Part shown: piece by piece, positions 26,226-35,030 of the stretch | How positions within the stretch are numbered: position 1 is the stretch's first letter | Layout: every line of letters begins with the position of its first letter | DNA from: Candidatus Marinamargulisbacteria bacterium SCGC AG-410-N11 | GTDB lineage: Bacteria; Margulisbacteria; Marinamargulisbacteria; GCA-2716485; AG-410-N11 | Direction: 5' to 3' | NCBI GenBank assembly: GCA_003265895.1 | Contig: QFBS01000009.1 | Span: forward strand, 1 to 51,314 | Length of the DNA: 51,314 nt | Notes under the pieces: generated by a model | Seen by the model: only the letters and a program-made list of their open reading frames with translations | Database searches by the model: none | Told to the model about the DNA's origin: nothing | Translations under genes and position numbers: made by a program

Positions 26226-26873
26226 ATGAAAAAGCTTATTGCAATTCATCCAAATCAAGACAATACTATCATAATTACAAATAAAACAACGCGACTATTA
26301 TCCGATAATTTGACTTATGCGATTTGTTATATTATTGAAAAAGATGATGCGAGATATACCTATCGAGGTGTTGGTTATGACAAAGCAACAGGATCCATTA
26401 AACAAGGGCCTTGTTCTGAATTAGCTATCAATTACGATGATGGAAGTGAATGGCATTATTTTAATATCTTAATCAATGACGAGGGGTTTATAAATGAAGG
26501 GGCTTGTGACAAATTAATTATAAAAGACAATAACACAATATTAACACTAAGTCAGATTTCAATTGATCAAGATGGCTATCCAAAACCAGGCTTATGCCAC
26601 GAATACAATATTATATCGCCCGAAGGCAAGGAGGTTACGTGGCAAGAGGTTTATATTAATAATGATTTCGAGATCCTACCAGATTGTTTTTGCAAGTCAT
26701 TAATATTAAAACATGAAAGTGGCCGAGTATTTTCTTTTAAAAACCTTTACCTTAACGAAGATGGCTTCCCAAAAAATGAACATCAATTTGATTTTAATTC
26801 GGATTTTTTCACATATTTTCCTCAAACTTCGCCAGGCTCGGATGTAGAGGTTAAGCTACAACAAGATTTATAA
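26226..26873 (+). CDS. hypothetical repeat protein, 215 aa
   Basis: Unrecognised. The ATG follows AAAGG. The protein is built from about four or five degenerate repeats of 30-36 residues, each with a DG(Y/F) or DEGF turn, then G-x-C, then an LxI strand: GSIKQGPCSELAI, GFINEGACDKLII, GYPKPGLCHEYNI, ILPDCFCKSLIL and GFPKNEHQFDF. The alternating strand-turn pattern suggests a small beta-solenoid or propeller-like fold, with a column of cysteines. There is no signal peptide, so it is probably cytosolic or exported by a non-Sec route. Flanked by spacers of over 200 bp on both sides, so it has its own promoter. Confidence 0.65.
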   Translation: MKKLIAIHPNQDNTIIITNKTTRLLSDNLTYAICYIIEKDDARYTYRGVGYDKATGSIKQGPCSELAINYDDGSEWHYFNILINDEGFINEGACDKLIIKDNNTILTLSQISIDQDGYPKPGLCHEYNIISPEGKEVTWQEVYINNDFEILPDCFCKSLILKHESGRVFSFKNLYLNEDGFPKNEHQFDFNSDFFTYFPQTSPGSDVEVKLQQDL

Positions 26874-27187
26874 ATTTAAATCTCAATACTATTCGACGAT
26901 CTTAAATTACTAAAATAAAACGTTATCTTTATAAAGAGTAAATTATTTGGTTTTTGTTTGTAGAATATCTAATATCTATTTATTTTTTTCAACAGTATTA
27001 TATCCATTGCTAGATGCAAAGGTTAGATTTATAGACCCCTTGATTAGTTAACGAATTTAGTTGGCCTAAAAATAGCACCATAACCATCTATATTAATCAA
27101 TTTTAAAGAATTCAGTTTATGATCAAGTAATTTTAAATCAATTTTGATTACTATCGATATCAATACTGATTTCTGAAAGGAAAACTA
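26874..27187. other. 314-bp AT-rich spacer
   Basis: No open frame with a ribosome binding site on either strand. A short palindromic stretch, aaatcaattttgatt, lies near 27135 and could be a regulator site for the gene at 27188. Nothing else is seen. Confidence 0.4.
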
Positions 27188-28150
27188 ATGAAAATTCAAT
27201 ATTATATACTAACACTCTTATTGTTGATTCAAGGTGTAATAGTTGCACTACCGCATGTATCCTATGACCAACACAATATTATTATTAACCTTAAGCCTTC
27301 CAACTCACCAGTCTACGATTTAGATACAGACCAATCGTCTATTAATATTAGGTTACCCAATAAATACCAGGATAAATCCTATGTTATGGGAACAATTAAA
27401 GATGATCAACTATCCATCCAGCTAGATTCAACAAGTCAGTCTAATGGCAGTTATCAAAACCAACACGAATCAAACTATATCGTATTACCAGTAAAAGATG
27501 GTCAAGTTATGATTAACCCTAATAAAGTTAAAGAACAACTCTATACTGCTACACCAAAACAAAACTATCAAACCCGCCCTCATATTACTCGACAAAACGT
27601 GTTTGTAAACCATACACATGAACCAAAATTAAGCCGCAAAGAAAAATTACAAAAATCTAAAAAAGCCGTTATCACATTTAACCCATTAGGAGCAATTGTT
27701 GGCATGACAAGTTTAGAATATAACCAAAAGTTCTCTAATCAATCGTCTCTTGCTCTTCATGGTTTTCATTGGGATATTATTGATGAACTTTCTGGAGGAG
27801 GAGCCTCTTATCGTCATCACTTTGGGGATACGGGTCTATTTAGTGGGTTTATTGGTTTGGGCTACTCTGCTGTTAATATTTCAGAAAAAACTAATTATGA
27901 TTATGAGTATGAATATGATTATAGTTATGACGCCAGCTCTGATTTATCTGGAATGAATACCACGTTATCTGGACCCTTTATTGAAATTGGTGAACATTTT
28001 TTATTTGGAAAAAATATCGTTTTATCTTTTCAATCAAAAGCACAATATTATAATAACCCTAGTAAGAAAATACAAAATTATGACTCTGTATTTTATAAAC
28101 CGAATGCAATCAATTTAAGCTGCAAACTTCAGTTAGGGTTCTCATTTTAA
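27188..28150 (+). CDS. putative outer-membrane beta-barrel protein, 320 aa
   Basis: The start follows AAAGGA. A clear signal peptide (MKIQYYILTLLLLIQGVIVA) is followed by about 130 residues of polar sequence. A C-terminal domain from about 160 then has alternating hydrophobic strands and Gly/aromatic turns (FSGFIGLGYSAVNIS, GPFIEIGEHFLFGKNIVLSF) and ends in CKLQLGFSF, a terminal Phe typical of BAM-inserted barrels. A Tyr/Asp/Glu-alternating loop (YDYEYEYDYSYD, about 238-249) is unusual and could be surface exposed. The family is not recognised with certainty; DUF3575-like small porins are one possibility. Confidence 0.7.
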   Translation: MKIQYYILTLLLLIQGVIVALPHVSYDQHNIIINLKPSNSPVYDLDTDQSSINIRLPNKYQDKSYVMGTIKDDQLSIQLDSTSQSNGSYQNQHESNYIVLPVKDGQVMINPNKVKEQLYTATPKQNYQTRPHITRQNVFVNHTHEPKLSRKEKLQKSKKAVITFNPLGAIVGMTSLEYNQKFSNQSSLALHGFHWDIIDELSGGGASYRHHFGDTGLFSGFIGLGYSAVNISEKTNYDYEYEYDYSYDASSDLSGMNTTLSGPFIEIGEHFLFGKNIVLSFQSKAQYYNNPSKKIQNYDSVFYKPNAINLSCKLQLGFSF

Positions 28151-28179
28151 CGATCCCTTATAAAGATAATCTTATTTAG

Positions 28180-28221
28180 TATCGACTAACCAAACTGAAA
28201 CTTAATTTTGGTTAGTCGATA
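28180..28221 (+). terminator. 15-bp perfect stem-loop after the barrel gene
   Basis: TATCGACTAACCAAA at 28180-28194 and its exact complement at 28207-28221 flank a 12-nt loop. It lies 30 bp after the barrel gene stop and before the histidine kinase, so it probably ends the upstream transcript. The T-run after it is short, so efficiency is uncertain. Confidence 0.6.
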
Positions 28222-28365
28222 TTTGAATGTCTAAACTGGTTTAATTAGTTATTACATATAATCAATTTCCAGATATCTAATATTTATTTTCGTTTACTAA
28301 ACTTGACTATAGCACTATTGAACGGTACTATCGAATATTATGATGTTGTTAAGGTTGATAGCTTA

Positions 28366-29637
28366 ATGTTTAGCTTTTGTTTATCTACGATTAATCACAT
28401 AAAGTTAATTTCGTTATTGTTAAGTATTTTTTGTGCTTTTCAGTGTTCTAATCTAATTTATAAAATATCTACGATACCTATTTTTTATATCTGCCTTTTC
28501 TTTTTTATTTGTTTTTCTTTTTTTATTTTTATAACTATTAAACCTAGCCAGTCAAAACCACTCGTTTATACTTCATTTCTTGTACTTAATATAATGACGA
28601 CAACATTATGGTTTTTATATGGAAACAACGGGCACTTCTCCTTAATTATTCTCGCACTGTTAATGGCGATCCCTAGCTTATACTCAAGTATTTCTAAATC
28701 TGCTTTTTTAGGGTTAACCGTAACAACAATCGTTAATTTCATTTTTATTCAAATTTTTGCGCCTTACTACTTACATCAATTGGTTTTAATTCCCCTCGAC
28801 TCATCGTTACTGAATAATCTTTTTAGTCCAATAATCTTACTTATTTCTCTAGTTTACTTTGGCTCTTATTATATTAAAGTGCAAACTAAAAACAGTAATG
28901 ACATTTATTCTTTTCAAAACCAAATCGAAGCATTTAAATCTCAGGAATCCTTTCTTATCGAAGCTAAGCAACATTCTGCATTTGCAACGCTTACAAAAGG
29001 AATTGCTCATGAAATTAGAAACCCATTAGCATTAATGTTATCAACGATTGAGTTATTACTAGACGAAACCGATAACCCGCAGCTAATGTTAGAATACTTA
29101 CCTATTCTAAAAAAGACCATTATTCGGATTAATAAAATAACAACAACAATGTTTCGTTATGCTAATCCAACATCTGAAAAACGACAACTAATAGAGATTA
29201 ATCCACTGATTAATGATGTTGCACTTTTAGTTGCGGCTGAAGTCAAAAAGAGAAATATTGATATTAATATTAACTTAACCAAAGAACCATATATGGTTGT
29301 GGGTGATGAATATAGCATTGGACAAGCTATTTTAAATTTACTTAGTAATGCGTTTGAAAGTATCGAAAACCAAGGAAAGGTCGCTATAACAACGAAACTA
29401 TCCACCGTAGAGGATATATCTTATATCTGTATCCAGATTACTGATAATGGAAAGGGTGTTTCAAGTCATATTAAACAGTCTATATTTAACCCATTTATCT
29501 CATCAAAGCCCAAACAAGCAGGCCTAGGATTATCCATTACAAGTCGAATTTGTGATGAACATAAGGGTTTTATTGAACATAAACAACTAGAAAACAAAAC
29601 AGCCTTCACGCTGTTTATCCCTACCTATAACGAATAA
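28366..29637 (+). CDS. membrane sensor histidine kinase
   Basis: About 423 aa from the ATG at 28366; the frame also allows a TTG at 28303, but neither has a strong Shine-Dalgarno and the ATG has AAGG 11 nt upstream. Five or six hydrophobic segments fill the first 180 residues, with no large periplasmic domain. Then come a HisKA dimerisation domain with the phospho-acceptor motif GIAHEIRNPLALML (His near 216) and a HATPase_c domain with N-box NLLSNAFESI, G1 ITDNGKGV and G2 AGLGLSIT. No response regulator is nearby, so it is an orphan here. Its 3' end overlaps the convergent cNMP-binding gene by 13 bp. Confidence 0.88.
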   Translation: MFSFCLSTINHIKLISLLLSIFCAFQCSNLIYKISTIPIFYICLFFFICFSFFIFITIKPSQSKPLVYTSFLVLNIMTTTLWFLYGNNGHFSLIILALLMAIPSLYSSISKSAFLGLTVTTIVNFIFIQIFAPYYLHQLVLIPLDSSLLNNLFSPIILLISLVYFGSYYIKVQTKNSNDIYSFQNQIEAFKSQESFLIEAKQHSAFATLTKGIAHEIRNPLALMLSTIELLLDETDNPQLMLEYLPILKKTIIRINKITTTMFRYANPTSEKRQLIEINPLINDVALLVAAEVKKRNIDININLTKEPYMVVGDEYSIGQAILNLLSNAFESIENQGKVAITTKLSTVEDISYICIQITDNGKGVSSHIKQSIFNPFISSKPKQAGLGLSITSRICDEHKGFIEHKQLENKTAFTLFIPTYNE

Positions 29638-30104
29638 TTCGTTTGTGCTTTTAAGGACTCTCTTACGCCTGTTGACATTTGAATCGATGTCTTAGCTAGC
29701 CTTGAACAAAGAACTCTTAATAACTGATTACTTAATACGCTATTATTTTGAATTTGATTTAAAAACTGTTGTTTTTTTACTGTCAAAATAATGACAGACG
29801 ATAGTGCCTTGATACTTGCCGTTCTTTTAGTATTTAATACTAAACTTATTTCACCAAAAAAATCGCCCTCTGATAACGTTGAAATAGGAACCTCTTTATT
29901 ATTAATTACTTTATATACCTGACAAGTTCCTTTTAATAGAATCCCAAAAAAGTCTTGAGACTCTTTTTCGAAAATGATTTTTTCGTTACGCTTAAAGTCC
30001 ATACGATTACTTTCTTTTATCATATCATTGATATCTTGTTCTGAAATATCAGAAAACAACTCACTTTTTTCTTTTAGATTTCTAATTATTAATTCTTGTT
30101 TCAT
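29625..30104 (-). CDS. cyclic-nucleotide-binding domain protein (second of a pair)
   Basis: A 159-aa stand-alone cNMP-binding domain of the CRP/PKA regulatory type. The phosphate-binding cassette is visible as GDFFGEISLVLNTKRTAS at about 80-97, including the Glu and Arg that contact cyclic nucleotide in active members. There is no DNA-binding helix-turn-helix, so it is not a CRP-like transcription factor and may instead regulate a partner protein. The start lies 1 bp after the stop of the upstream paralog with no separate Shine-Dalgarno, so translation is probably coupled. Confidence 0.88.
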   Translation of the reverse strand: MKQELIIRNLKEKSELFSDISEQDINDMIKESNRMDFKRNEKIIFEKESQDFFGILLKGTCQVYKVINNKEVPISTLSEGDFFGEISLVLNTKRTASIKALSSVIILTVKKQQFLNQIQNNSVLSNQLLRVLCSRLAKTSIQMSTGVRESLKAQTNYSL

Positions 30105-30105
30105 T

Positions 30106-30582
30106 TTAGTTGCTCGCTAATTGTAATTTTTCTAATATATCTTTTATTAAAGGACTTTCATCCCATAAAACTTTATTAGTTGTATGATATAATCGGGCAC
30201 TTACCCGCTCTATTAAAAAATAAGTAAATCTTAAATTAGTTTGAATTAAGTTAAGAAAACGATCTTTTGGCACTAAATAACAACTTGTTGGTTCTAATGT
30301 TGTTACGGATGCTGTTCGATCTGAATTATTTAAGATCGCCATTTCTCCAAAAATGTCACCCTCAAATAAAATGGCTAACCGGGACTGATTAAATCCTTGT
30401 GAAATTTCTACACGTCCTGAACTAATGATGTAAAAATATTCGGCAGACTCACCCTCTGATACGATCTTAGTATCGGCTTTATAATTAACTTGCGTACCCA
30501 ATGCTAATATAGACTGGATATCGTCTTTATTTAAATCATAAAAAAATGACTTTACTTCTATATATTCATAACTTGCGGTCAT
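30106..30582 (-). CDS. cyclic-nucleotide-binding domain protein (first of a pair)
   Basis: A 158-aa stand-alone cNMP-binding domain. The cassette reads EGDIFGEMAILNNSDRTAS, a complete match to the FGE...RTAS pattern, so nucleotide binding is plausible. The start follows AAAGGA. It is clearly paralogous to the downstream gene and forms a two-gene operon with it. The C-terminal helices (FTYFLIERVSARLYHTTNK) replace the usual DNA-binding domain. Both converge with the orphan histidine kinase, which may be a functional partner (inference). Confidence 0.88.
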   Translation of the reverse strand: MTASYEYIEVKSFFYDLNKDDIQSILALGTQVNYKADTKIVSEGESAEYFYIISSGRVEISQGFNQSRLAILFEGDIFGEMAILNNSDRTASVTTLEPTSCYLVPKDRFLNLIQTNLRFTYFLIERVSARLYHTTNKVLWDESPLIKDILEKLQLASN

Positions 30583-30702
30583 AATATCCTTTTTTAATGT
30601 TGTTTCTAATCAACGCCTATACCTTGAATATAATCTATTTTATTTTTTTTGCAAACCTTTTTGTTGATGGATTTATGTTGAACTTGTTAACATATTCTCA
30701 TT

Positions 30703-31521
30703 ATGCAACATAAAAACAAACCAACAATTAGTATCATTGGCTGTGGTTGGCTAGGAGAGCCGCTTGCCTATCAATTTATTCAGGACCAACACAAAGTATC
30801 TGGTACAACAACATCTGTAGATAAACTAGATACTCTTAAACAAAACGGTATTAATGCCCATTTGCTTTCTGTTTGTGCCGACTTAACGCCACTTTCATTA
30901 TTTCCTGGTATTTTTGACTCTAATATTACGATTATTACGATTCCGTTTAAACGATCGCTTAAACGAGCAGCCGATTATTTTGACCAAATCTGCTATTTAA
31001 CGTCTCATTTAAAAACAGATTGGATTATATTTACTAGTTCGACGAGTGTTTATCCTGATCTACCAAACTTGACCGAAGATATTACTATTACCCCGTCTAG
31101 TGAACGACAAGAAACATTACTAGGGGTAGAGAACTATCTAACTACCCTACCCTGTAAGTTTACGATTTTAAGATTGGCAGGCCTGTATGGGGGGTCTAGA
31201 CAATTAGGTCGTTTTTTGTCTAATAAAACGGTTACAAAACATCCTGATTCGCCAGTTAATTTAATTCATTTAGATGATGTAATTCGACTTATACAATATA
31301 CTATTGAGCGTGATCTAAGTAATATGATTATTAATGGCGTATCTGATTCTCATCCTAGCCGAAAAACAGTGTACTCGTTTCATTCTCAGCAATTAGGACT
31401 TCCACTACCAAGGTTTAGCACCTCGTCTCCGTTTTCAAATAAAACTGTCTTAAACCAAAAAATTAAAGATTATGGATTTTACTTTAAGTACCCGACACCT
31501 GTTATGAAAGATAAAACCTAG
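30703..31521 (+). CDS. NAD(P)-dependent epimerase/SDR-like protein, YeeZ type
   Basis: A 272-aa Rossmann-fold protein. The N-terminus has the dinucleotide motif IGCGWLGEPLAYQF near residues 12-25, and the middle has IFTSSTSVYP followed by an LRLAGLYGG segment, the pattern of YeeZ-like members of the extended short-chain dehydrogenase group. The Tyr-xxx-Lys active pair typical of true epimerases is not obvious, as in other YeeZ proteins, so the substrate and reaction are unknown. It has no Shine-Dalgarno. It precedes the DUF481 gene by about 42 bp and is divergent from the cNMP pair. Confidence 0.8.
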   Translation: MQHKNKPTISIIGCGWLGEPLAYQFIQDQHKVSGTTTSVDKLDTLKQNGINAHLLSVCADLTPLSLFPGIFDSNITIITIPFKRSLKRAADYFDQICYLTSHLKTDWIIFTSSTSVYPDLPNLTEDITITPSSERQETLLGVENYLTTLPCKFTILRLAGLYGGSRQLGRFLSNKTVTKHPDSPVNLIHLDDVIRLIQYTIERDLSNMIINGVSDSHPSRKTVYSFHSQQLGLPLPRFSTSSPFSNKTVLNQKIKDYGFYFKYPTPVMKDKT

Positions 31522-31563
31522 TGCTTTACTAGTTCTAATTTATTGTATACTATAACCGATGTT

Positions 31564-32316
31564 ATGTTTTTAAGAATTTCGTTAATTTTTGTATTACTGT
31601 TAACAGGCCCTTTATTGGCTCAGGTTAATACCGAATCGTTACGAAAACATGATTTAGAAAATGGATTTCATAATGACTTTTCGTTTAAGTTTAATTATTC
31701 TAATGGAAATACAGAATACCAAAAATATAATGCTGACTATCGATTAGACTATCAGTTTCCAAACTGGAATGGTTTTTTTGTTGGTAAACTCAACAAAGGT
31801 TTTAAACAAACAGATACTATTTTAAATAAAGGCTTTTTTCATTTTCGGCTATTACGACCAATATCCACTAAAATTTCGGTTGAAGGATTTGCTCAATATA
31901 ATTTTGATGACTTTATTAACATGGATAAACGATATTTATTTGGATCAGGAATCCGATACCTACTTCCTTTTAATGCCGATGGCTATGATTTTACAGCTTA
32001 TCTAGGGCTGGGTATTATGCATGAGTATGAGCGATTAAACAGTCATTTTGAAACTAATTATATTCGGATCACTAACTATTTAACGGTTGTTTGGTCGTTT
32101 TTTGATCGATATAAATATACATCAACTTCCTATATTCAACCTTATATTAATAATATGGGTGATTATCGTATTTTTTCTGACCATACGTTTAGTATTAAAA
32201 TTAACGATTGGTTATCGACTTTTTTTGAAATTAATCTCAGACAAGACAGTCTACCTCCTGACAACTTAAAAAAGCACACGTTCACCTTTACCAATGGACT
32301 TTCGTTTCACTTTTAA
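31564..32316 (+). CDS. DUF481/YdiY-like outer-membrane protein
   Basis: About 250 aa from the ATG at 31564, which gives a good signal peptide (MFLRISLIFVLLLTGPLLAQ); the frame opens at a TTG seven codons earlier. The mature protein alternates beta strands with the DUF481 pattern: FHNDFSFKFNYSNGNTE near the start, LRYLLPF-like strands, a YEYERLNSH turn and a final KHTFTFTNGLSFHF ending in Phe. DUF481 proteins are predicted beta-barrels of unknown role. A TATAAC box lies 7 nt before the ATG and there is no Shine-Dalgarno. Confidence 0.8.
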   Translation: MFLRISLIFVLLLTGPLLAQVNTESLRKHDLENGFHNDFSFKFNYSNGNTEYQKYNADYRLDYQFPNWNGFFVGKLNKGFKQTDTILNKGFFHFRLLRPISTKISVEGFAQYNFDDFINMDKRYLFGSGIRYLLPFNADGYDFTAYLGLGIMHEYERLNSHFETNYIRITNYLTVVWSFFDRYKYTSTSYIQPYINNMGDYRIFSDHTFSIKINDWLSTFFEINLRQDSLPPDNLKKHTFTFTNGLSFHF

Positions 32317-32324
32317 TATTGATC

Positions 32325-32354
32325 TTGCAAAAGATATTAAAGATTGTCTATGAT
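32325..32354 (+). promoter_or_regulatory. promoter of a probable leaderless mRNA (Nif3 gene)
   Basis: TTGCAA (32325-32330) and TATGAT (32349-32354) are separated by 18 bp and followed by taaacc and ATG at 32361. The expected start site is at the ATG. This is the clearest -35/-10 pair among the genes without a Shine-Dalgarno. Confidence 0.55.
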
Positions 32355-32360
32355 TAAACC

Positions 32361-33089
32361 ATGGTTTACTTACAACAGATTATCGACTTTTTAGATCAGT
32401 GGGCACCTAGAGAACTAGCGGCTAAGTGGGATAGTATAGGTTTACAGTTAGGTGAACCAACCTCTGAAATCAAATCCATTGTGCTTAGTTTAGATGTCGA
32501 TTCGTTATTGTTGGATACCATAAAAAAAGAACCTACCGATTTAGTAATTACTCATCACCCGATCTTTTTTAAACCTATTCGGTCTTTACGATATGAATCG
32601 GATATGGGTCGAATTTTAAAGTTATTTATTACGCAAAACTGTCATTTATTTACCATGCACACAAACTTAGATGCAGCGGAAGGTGGTGTTAATGACTGTT
32701 TAATAAAAGCCTTTAATTTTGAACCTAAACAAGGTATTTCTTTAAGCGATGGATTTGGAAAGTTTTACACCCATACATCAAATAGTTCCTTTAATGATTT
32801 ATTAAACTTATTCCCAGCAAAACAGTTAGGGTATAATGATCCAAAATCGCCTATTAATCGTATTGCTTTTTGTTGTGGTAGTGGGCATGGATTTATTCAT
32901 GAACTAGCTGATTTAAATATAGACTGTATGGTTACAGGAGAAATCACCTATCATGATGAAGTATTTTGTGAAATGAATGGTATTAGAGTTATTGCTTTAG
33001 GTCATCGAGAGAGTGAACTTTTTGTTTTAGATGAAATCAAATCTAGACTTAGCCATACATTTAATTTGCCAATTCGTATCTGCTCTTAA
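32361..33089 (+). CDS. Nif3-like dinuclear metal centre protein (YbgI/GTP cyclohydrolase I type 2 family)
   Basis: A 242-aa protein with all family hallmarks: WDSIGLQLG near residue 23-31, THHPIFFKPIRSL with H65 and H66, HTNLDAAEGGVND with H100 and D104, and a C-terminal LGHRESELFVLDE. These residues hold the two-metal site inside a hexameric ring. The length matches the short bacterial form without the PII-like insert. The biochemical role is unsettled: GTP cyclohydrolase activity was reported for one member, and a general metal-dependent hydrolase role for others. It is convergent with menC, with 4 bp between the stops. Confidence 0.93.
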   Translation: MVYLQQIIDFLDQWAPRELAAKWDSIGLQLGEPTSEIKSIVLSLDVDSLLLDTIKKEPTDLVITHHPIFFKPIRSLRYESDMGRILKLFITQNCHLFTMHTNLDAAEGGVNDCLIKAFNFEPKQGISLSDGFGKFYTHTSNSSFNDLLNLFPAKQLGYNDPKSPINRIAFCCGSGHGFIHELADLNIDCMVTGEITYHDEVFCEMNGIRVIALGHRESELFVLDEIKSRLSHTFNLPIRICS

Positions 33090-33093
33090 TTTT

Positions 33094-34206
33094 TTACATC
33101 TTAATCGTTCTAATATCTGTTGATACGTGTTTTATATACTCTTCATTAACATTAACACCTAATCCAGGTGTCGAAAAAGGAACGTTAAATTCACCATTAA
33201 CGTTGGATTCCCAAGGGTCCTGGATAATATCTTGCTTCCAATAATAATCACTTTCTGTAAAATCACCTACCCAATTAAATTCTGAACGAGCGGCCAATGC
33301 TATATTATAAGCTTTACCAATTCCGGTCTCATGCATGCCTCCACACCAGCAGTTCGCTTGATTTAAGTGCACTAACTGTAGAGCTGATAAGCTATTTTGA
33401 AAACCGCCTAATCGACCTGGCTTAATAACGATACCTTTAACACCATCCGTAAGCATATTTTCGATATCTGATATTGTATTTGCACTTTCGTCTAAAAAAA
33501 TAGGTTGATCTATTTTTTCTTGAAAATGATTGTGAGTTTTTTTTGTATAAGTTGGATAAGGCTGTTCAAATGCATCAATAGTTGAAACCCTTGAAATTTG
33601 AGATAATTGATCTGCGTTTAATCGTCCATTACTATCTAAAACAATCGTTATAGTATTTGGCACATCAGAGATGATTTGATGTAGTACATTGAACGATGAT
33701 GAGCCATCTCCTTTGATCTTAATTCGATGGTATTTTTTAGTAATTGCTGTAGCTAATACCTTTTTTGATTGTTCAATAGATTTAATTGGAATAACAGTTC
33801 CGCTTGAAATAGTTTCTTTTTTGGATTGGATGAATGTAGCTAATGACTGTTGTTTTTGAAGTGCCGCTATCACCCAACAACCCATTTCTATTGCAGCTTT
33901 TGCAAAATTATGACCGGAAATATGTTGATTTAAGTATAAGATAATCTCCCTTGGATGTTTAAACGAATTCTGTAACATTAATGGAATTAGATATTGAGTT
34001 AAGATATGAGTTGAAGTTTGAACTGTTTCTGGGTGATAGTAAGGGTGTTGTTGAGCACTACATTCACTCCATGCTTCATAACCAGAGTCATCTTTGATTT
34101 TTAATAATAACGCCTGCTTACTCGCCAATAGTTGATTGGCAGATCGAAACGGATTTTTTAAAGGTAATTCAATATTATAAACCTTGATTTCTGTTAGCTT
34201 AATCAT
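33094..34206 (-). CDS. menC: o-succinylbenzoate synthase, MenC type 2
   Basis: A 370-aa enolase-superfamily enzyme that dehydrates SHCHC to o-succinylbenzoate in menaquinone synthesis. All barrel residues are present: RIKIKGDG with K163 and K165, VLDSNG with D191, AFEQP with E214, FLDESA with D239, and IVIKPGRLGG with K262. The family string NCWCGGMHETGIGKAYNIALAAR supports the MenC2/N-acylamino-acid racemase branch; racemase side activity is common there. No other menaquinone gene is adjacent. TACAAT lies 8 nt before the ATG and no Shine-Dalgarno is seen. It provides the intact reference for the degenerate copy at 18750. Confidence 0.88.
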   Translation of the reverse strand: MIKLTEIKVYNIELPLKNPFRSANQLLASKQALLLKIKDDSGYEAWSECSAQQHPYYHPETVQTSTHILTQYLIPLMLQNSFKHPREIILYLNQHISGHNFAKAAIEMGCWVIAALQKQQSLATFIQSKKETISSGTVIPIKSIEQSKKVLATAITKKYHRIKIKGDGSSSFNVLHQIISDVPNTITIVLDSNGRLNADQLSQISRVSTIDAFEQPYPTYTKKTHNHFQEKIDQPIFLDESANTISDIENMLTDGVKGIVIKPGRLGGFQNSLSALQLVHLNQANCWCGGMHETGIGKAYNIALAARSEFNWVGDFTESDYYWKQDIIQDPWESNVNGEFNVPFSTPGLGVNVNEEYIKHVSTDIRTIKM

Positions 34207-34367
34207 TTGTGATTTATTGTACTACAAGAGTTACCTTTTTAGGAGATTTTTAAAACTTTTTAGATTTATATGATGTCTTATTAAGTACTTTTTTTTTCAC
34301 CCTAAACTATGATATCCTTAAAGTTCTATAAATTTCATTTTTAATTTTTTGAGAGGATTTAACTATT

Positions 34368-34841
34368 ATGTTTTTATGTCAACAATTACGTTTATCGAGA
34401 GTAGCTATAGAAGGTACAAGAACTCACTATAAATTGTTTAAGAATAATTCTATTAATGCCAGTCAAGGATTAGAGAACCTTCGACTATTCTCAACTAAAA
34501 ACCCCCCTTTTGGCAAAAAAGGCCCTTCTTTTAACTACAACTTGTCTCGTGAAAAAATTATGGATTTATTAAGGTCTCCCGAAGGAATAAAAACGGCTGA
34601 CTTACTATCCCATTCAGCTAACAGTAATCAAGAAGCATGGAACTATGCAAAAGAAGGAAATTTTTTAAAGTCTAGATCAAAATTAGTAGAAGCTCTTGAC
34701 CATGATTTATCTGCACAAATCACGTGTAAACCTAAGCATCCTGGTATTTACAATGCGTTAGTTCATACCCAATTTCCAACTGAAAAAAATTCGCGTGATA
34801 ATCTAGATTTGCTATTAAAGGGCGTTGAAAGTAAAAAGTAG
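34368..34841 (+). CDS. hypothetical protein, 157 aa, basic N-terminus
   Basis: Unrecognised. The ATG follows GAGAGGA. The first 45 residues are rich in Arg, Lys, Ser and Leu with one acidic residue near the start (MFLCQQLRLSRVAIEGTRTH) and contain LRLFSTKNPPFGKKG. The Arg-x-Phe-Ser/Thr pattern resembles a cleaved mitochondrial presequence, although this may be chance. Residues 60-150 are helical and contain a tetratricopeptide-like stretch (EAWNYAKEGNFLKSRSKLVE). There is no signal peptide for Sec. It sits alone between menC (divergent) and the repeat-filled spacer. Confidence 0.6.
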   Translation: MFLCQQLRLSRVAIEGTRTHYKLFKNNSINASQGLENLRLFSTKNPPFGKKGPSFNYNLSREKIMDLLRSPEGIKTADLLSHSANSNQEAWNYAKEGNFLKSRSKLVEALDHDLSAQITCKPKHPGIYNALVHTQFPTEKNSRDNLDLLLKGVESKK

Positions 34842-34942
34842 ATTTTCAACCTTCAGTCCAATAATATAACAAAACCTCTTATAGCTATGCAAATAGAAAT
34901 AAAAGCCATTTATTCAGGATAGTACTCCATAGAATAAGGTTG

Positions 34943-35024
34943 GTAAAATAGCGCCAAGTGGCCATATTTTTAGGTGCAGACTCCTGCCCTCAGCGAAGGG
35001 TGTGGAGTTAATTCAAAAAAAATA
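34943..35024. repeat. palindromic dispersed element, copy B, truncated
   Basis: It begins gtaaaatagcgccaagtggc, as in copy C, keeps the gcagactcc and gggtgtggagtt core, but stops near caaaaaaaata, missing the right terminal arm and part of the central loop. The tandem 87-bp units follow directly. Confidence 0.8.
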
Positions 35025-35030
35025 GAAAAC

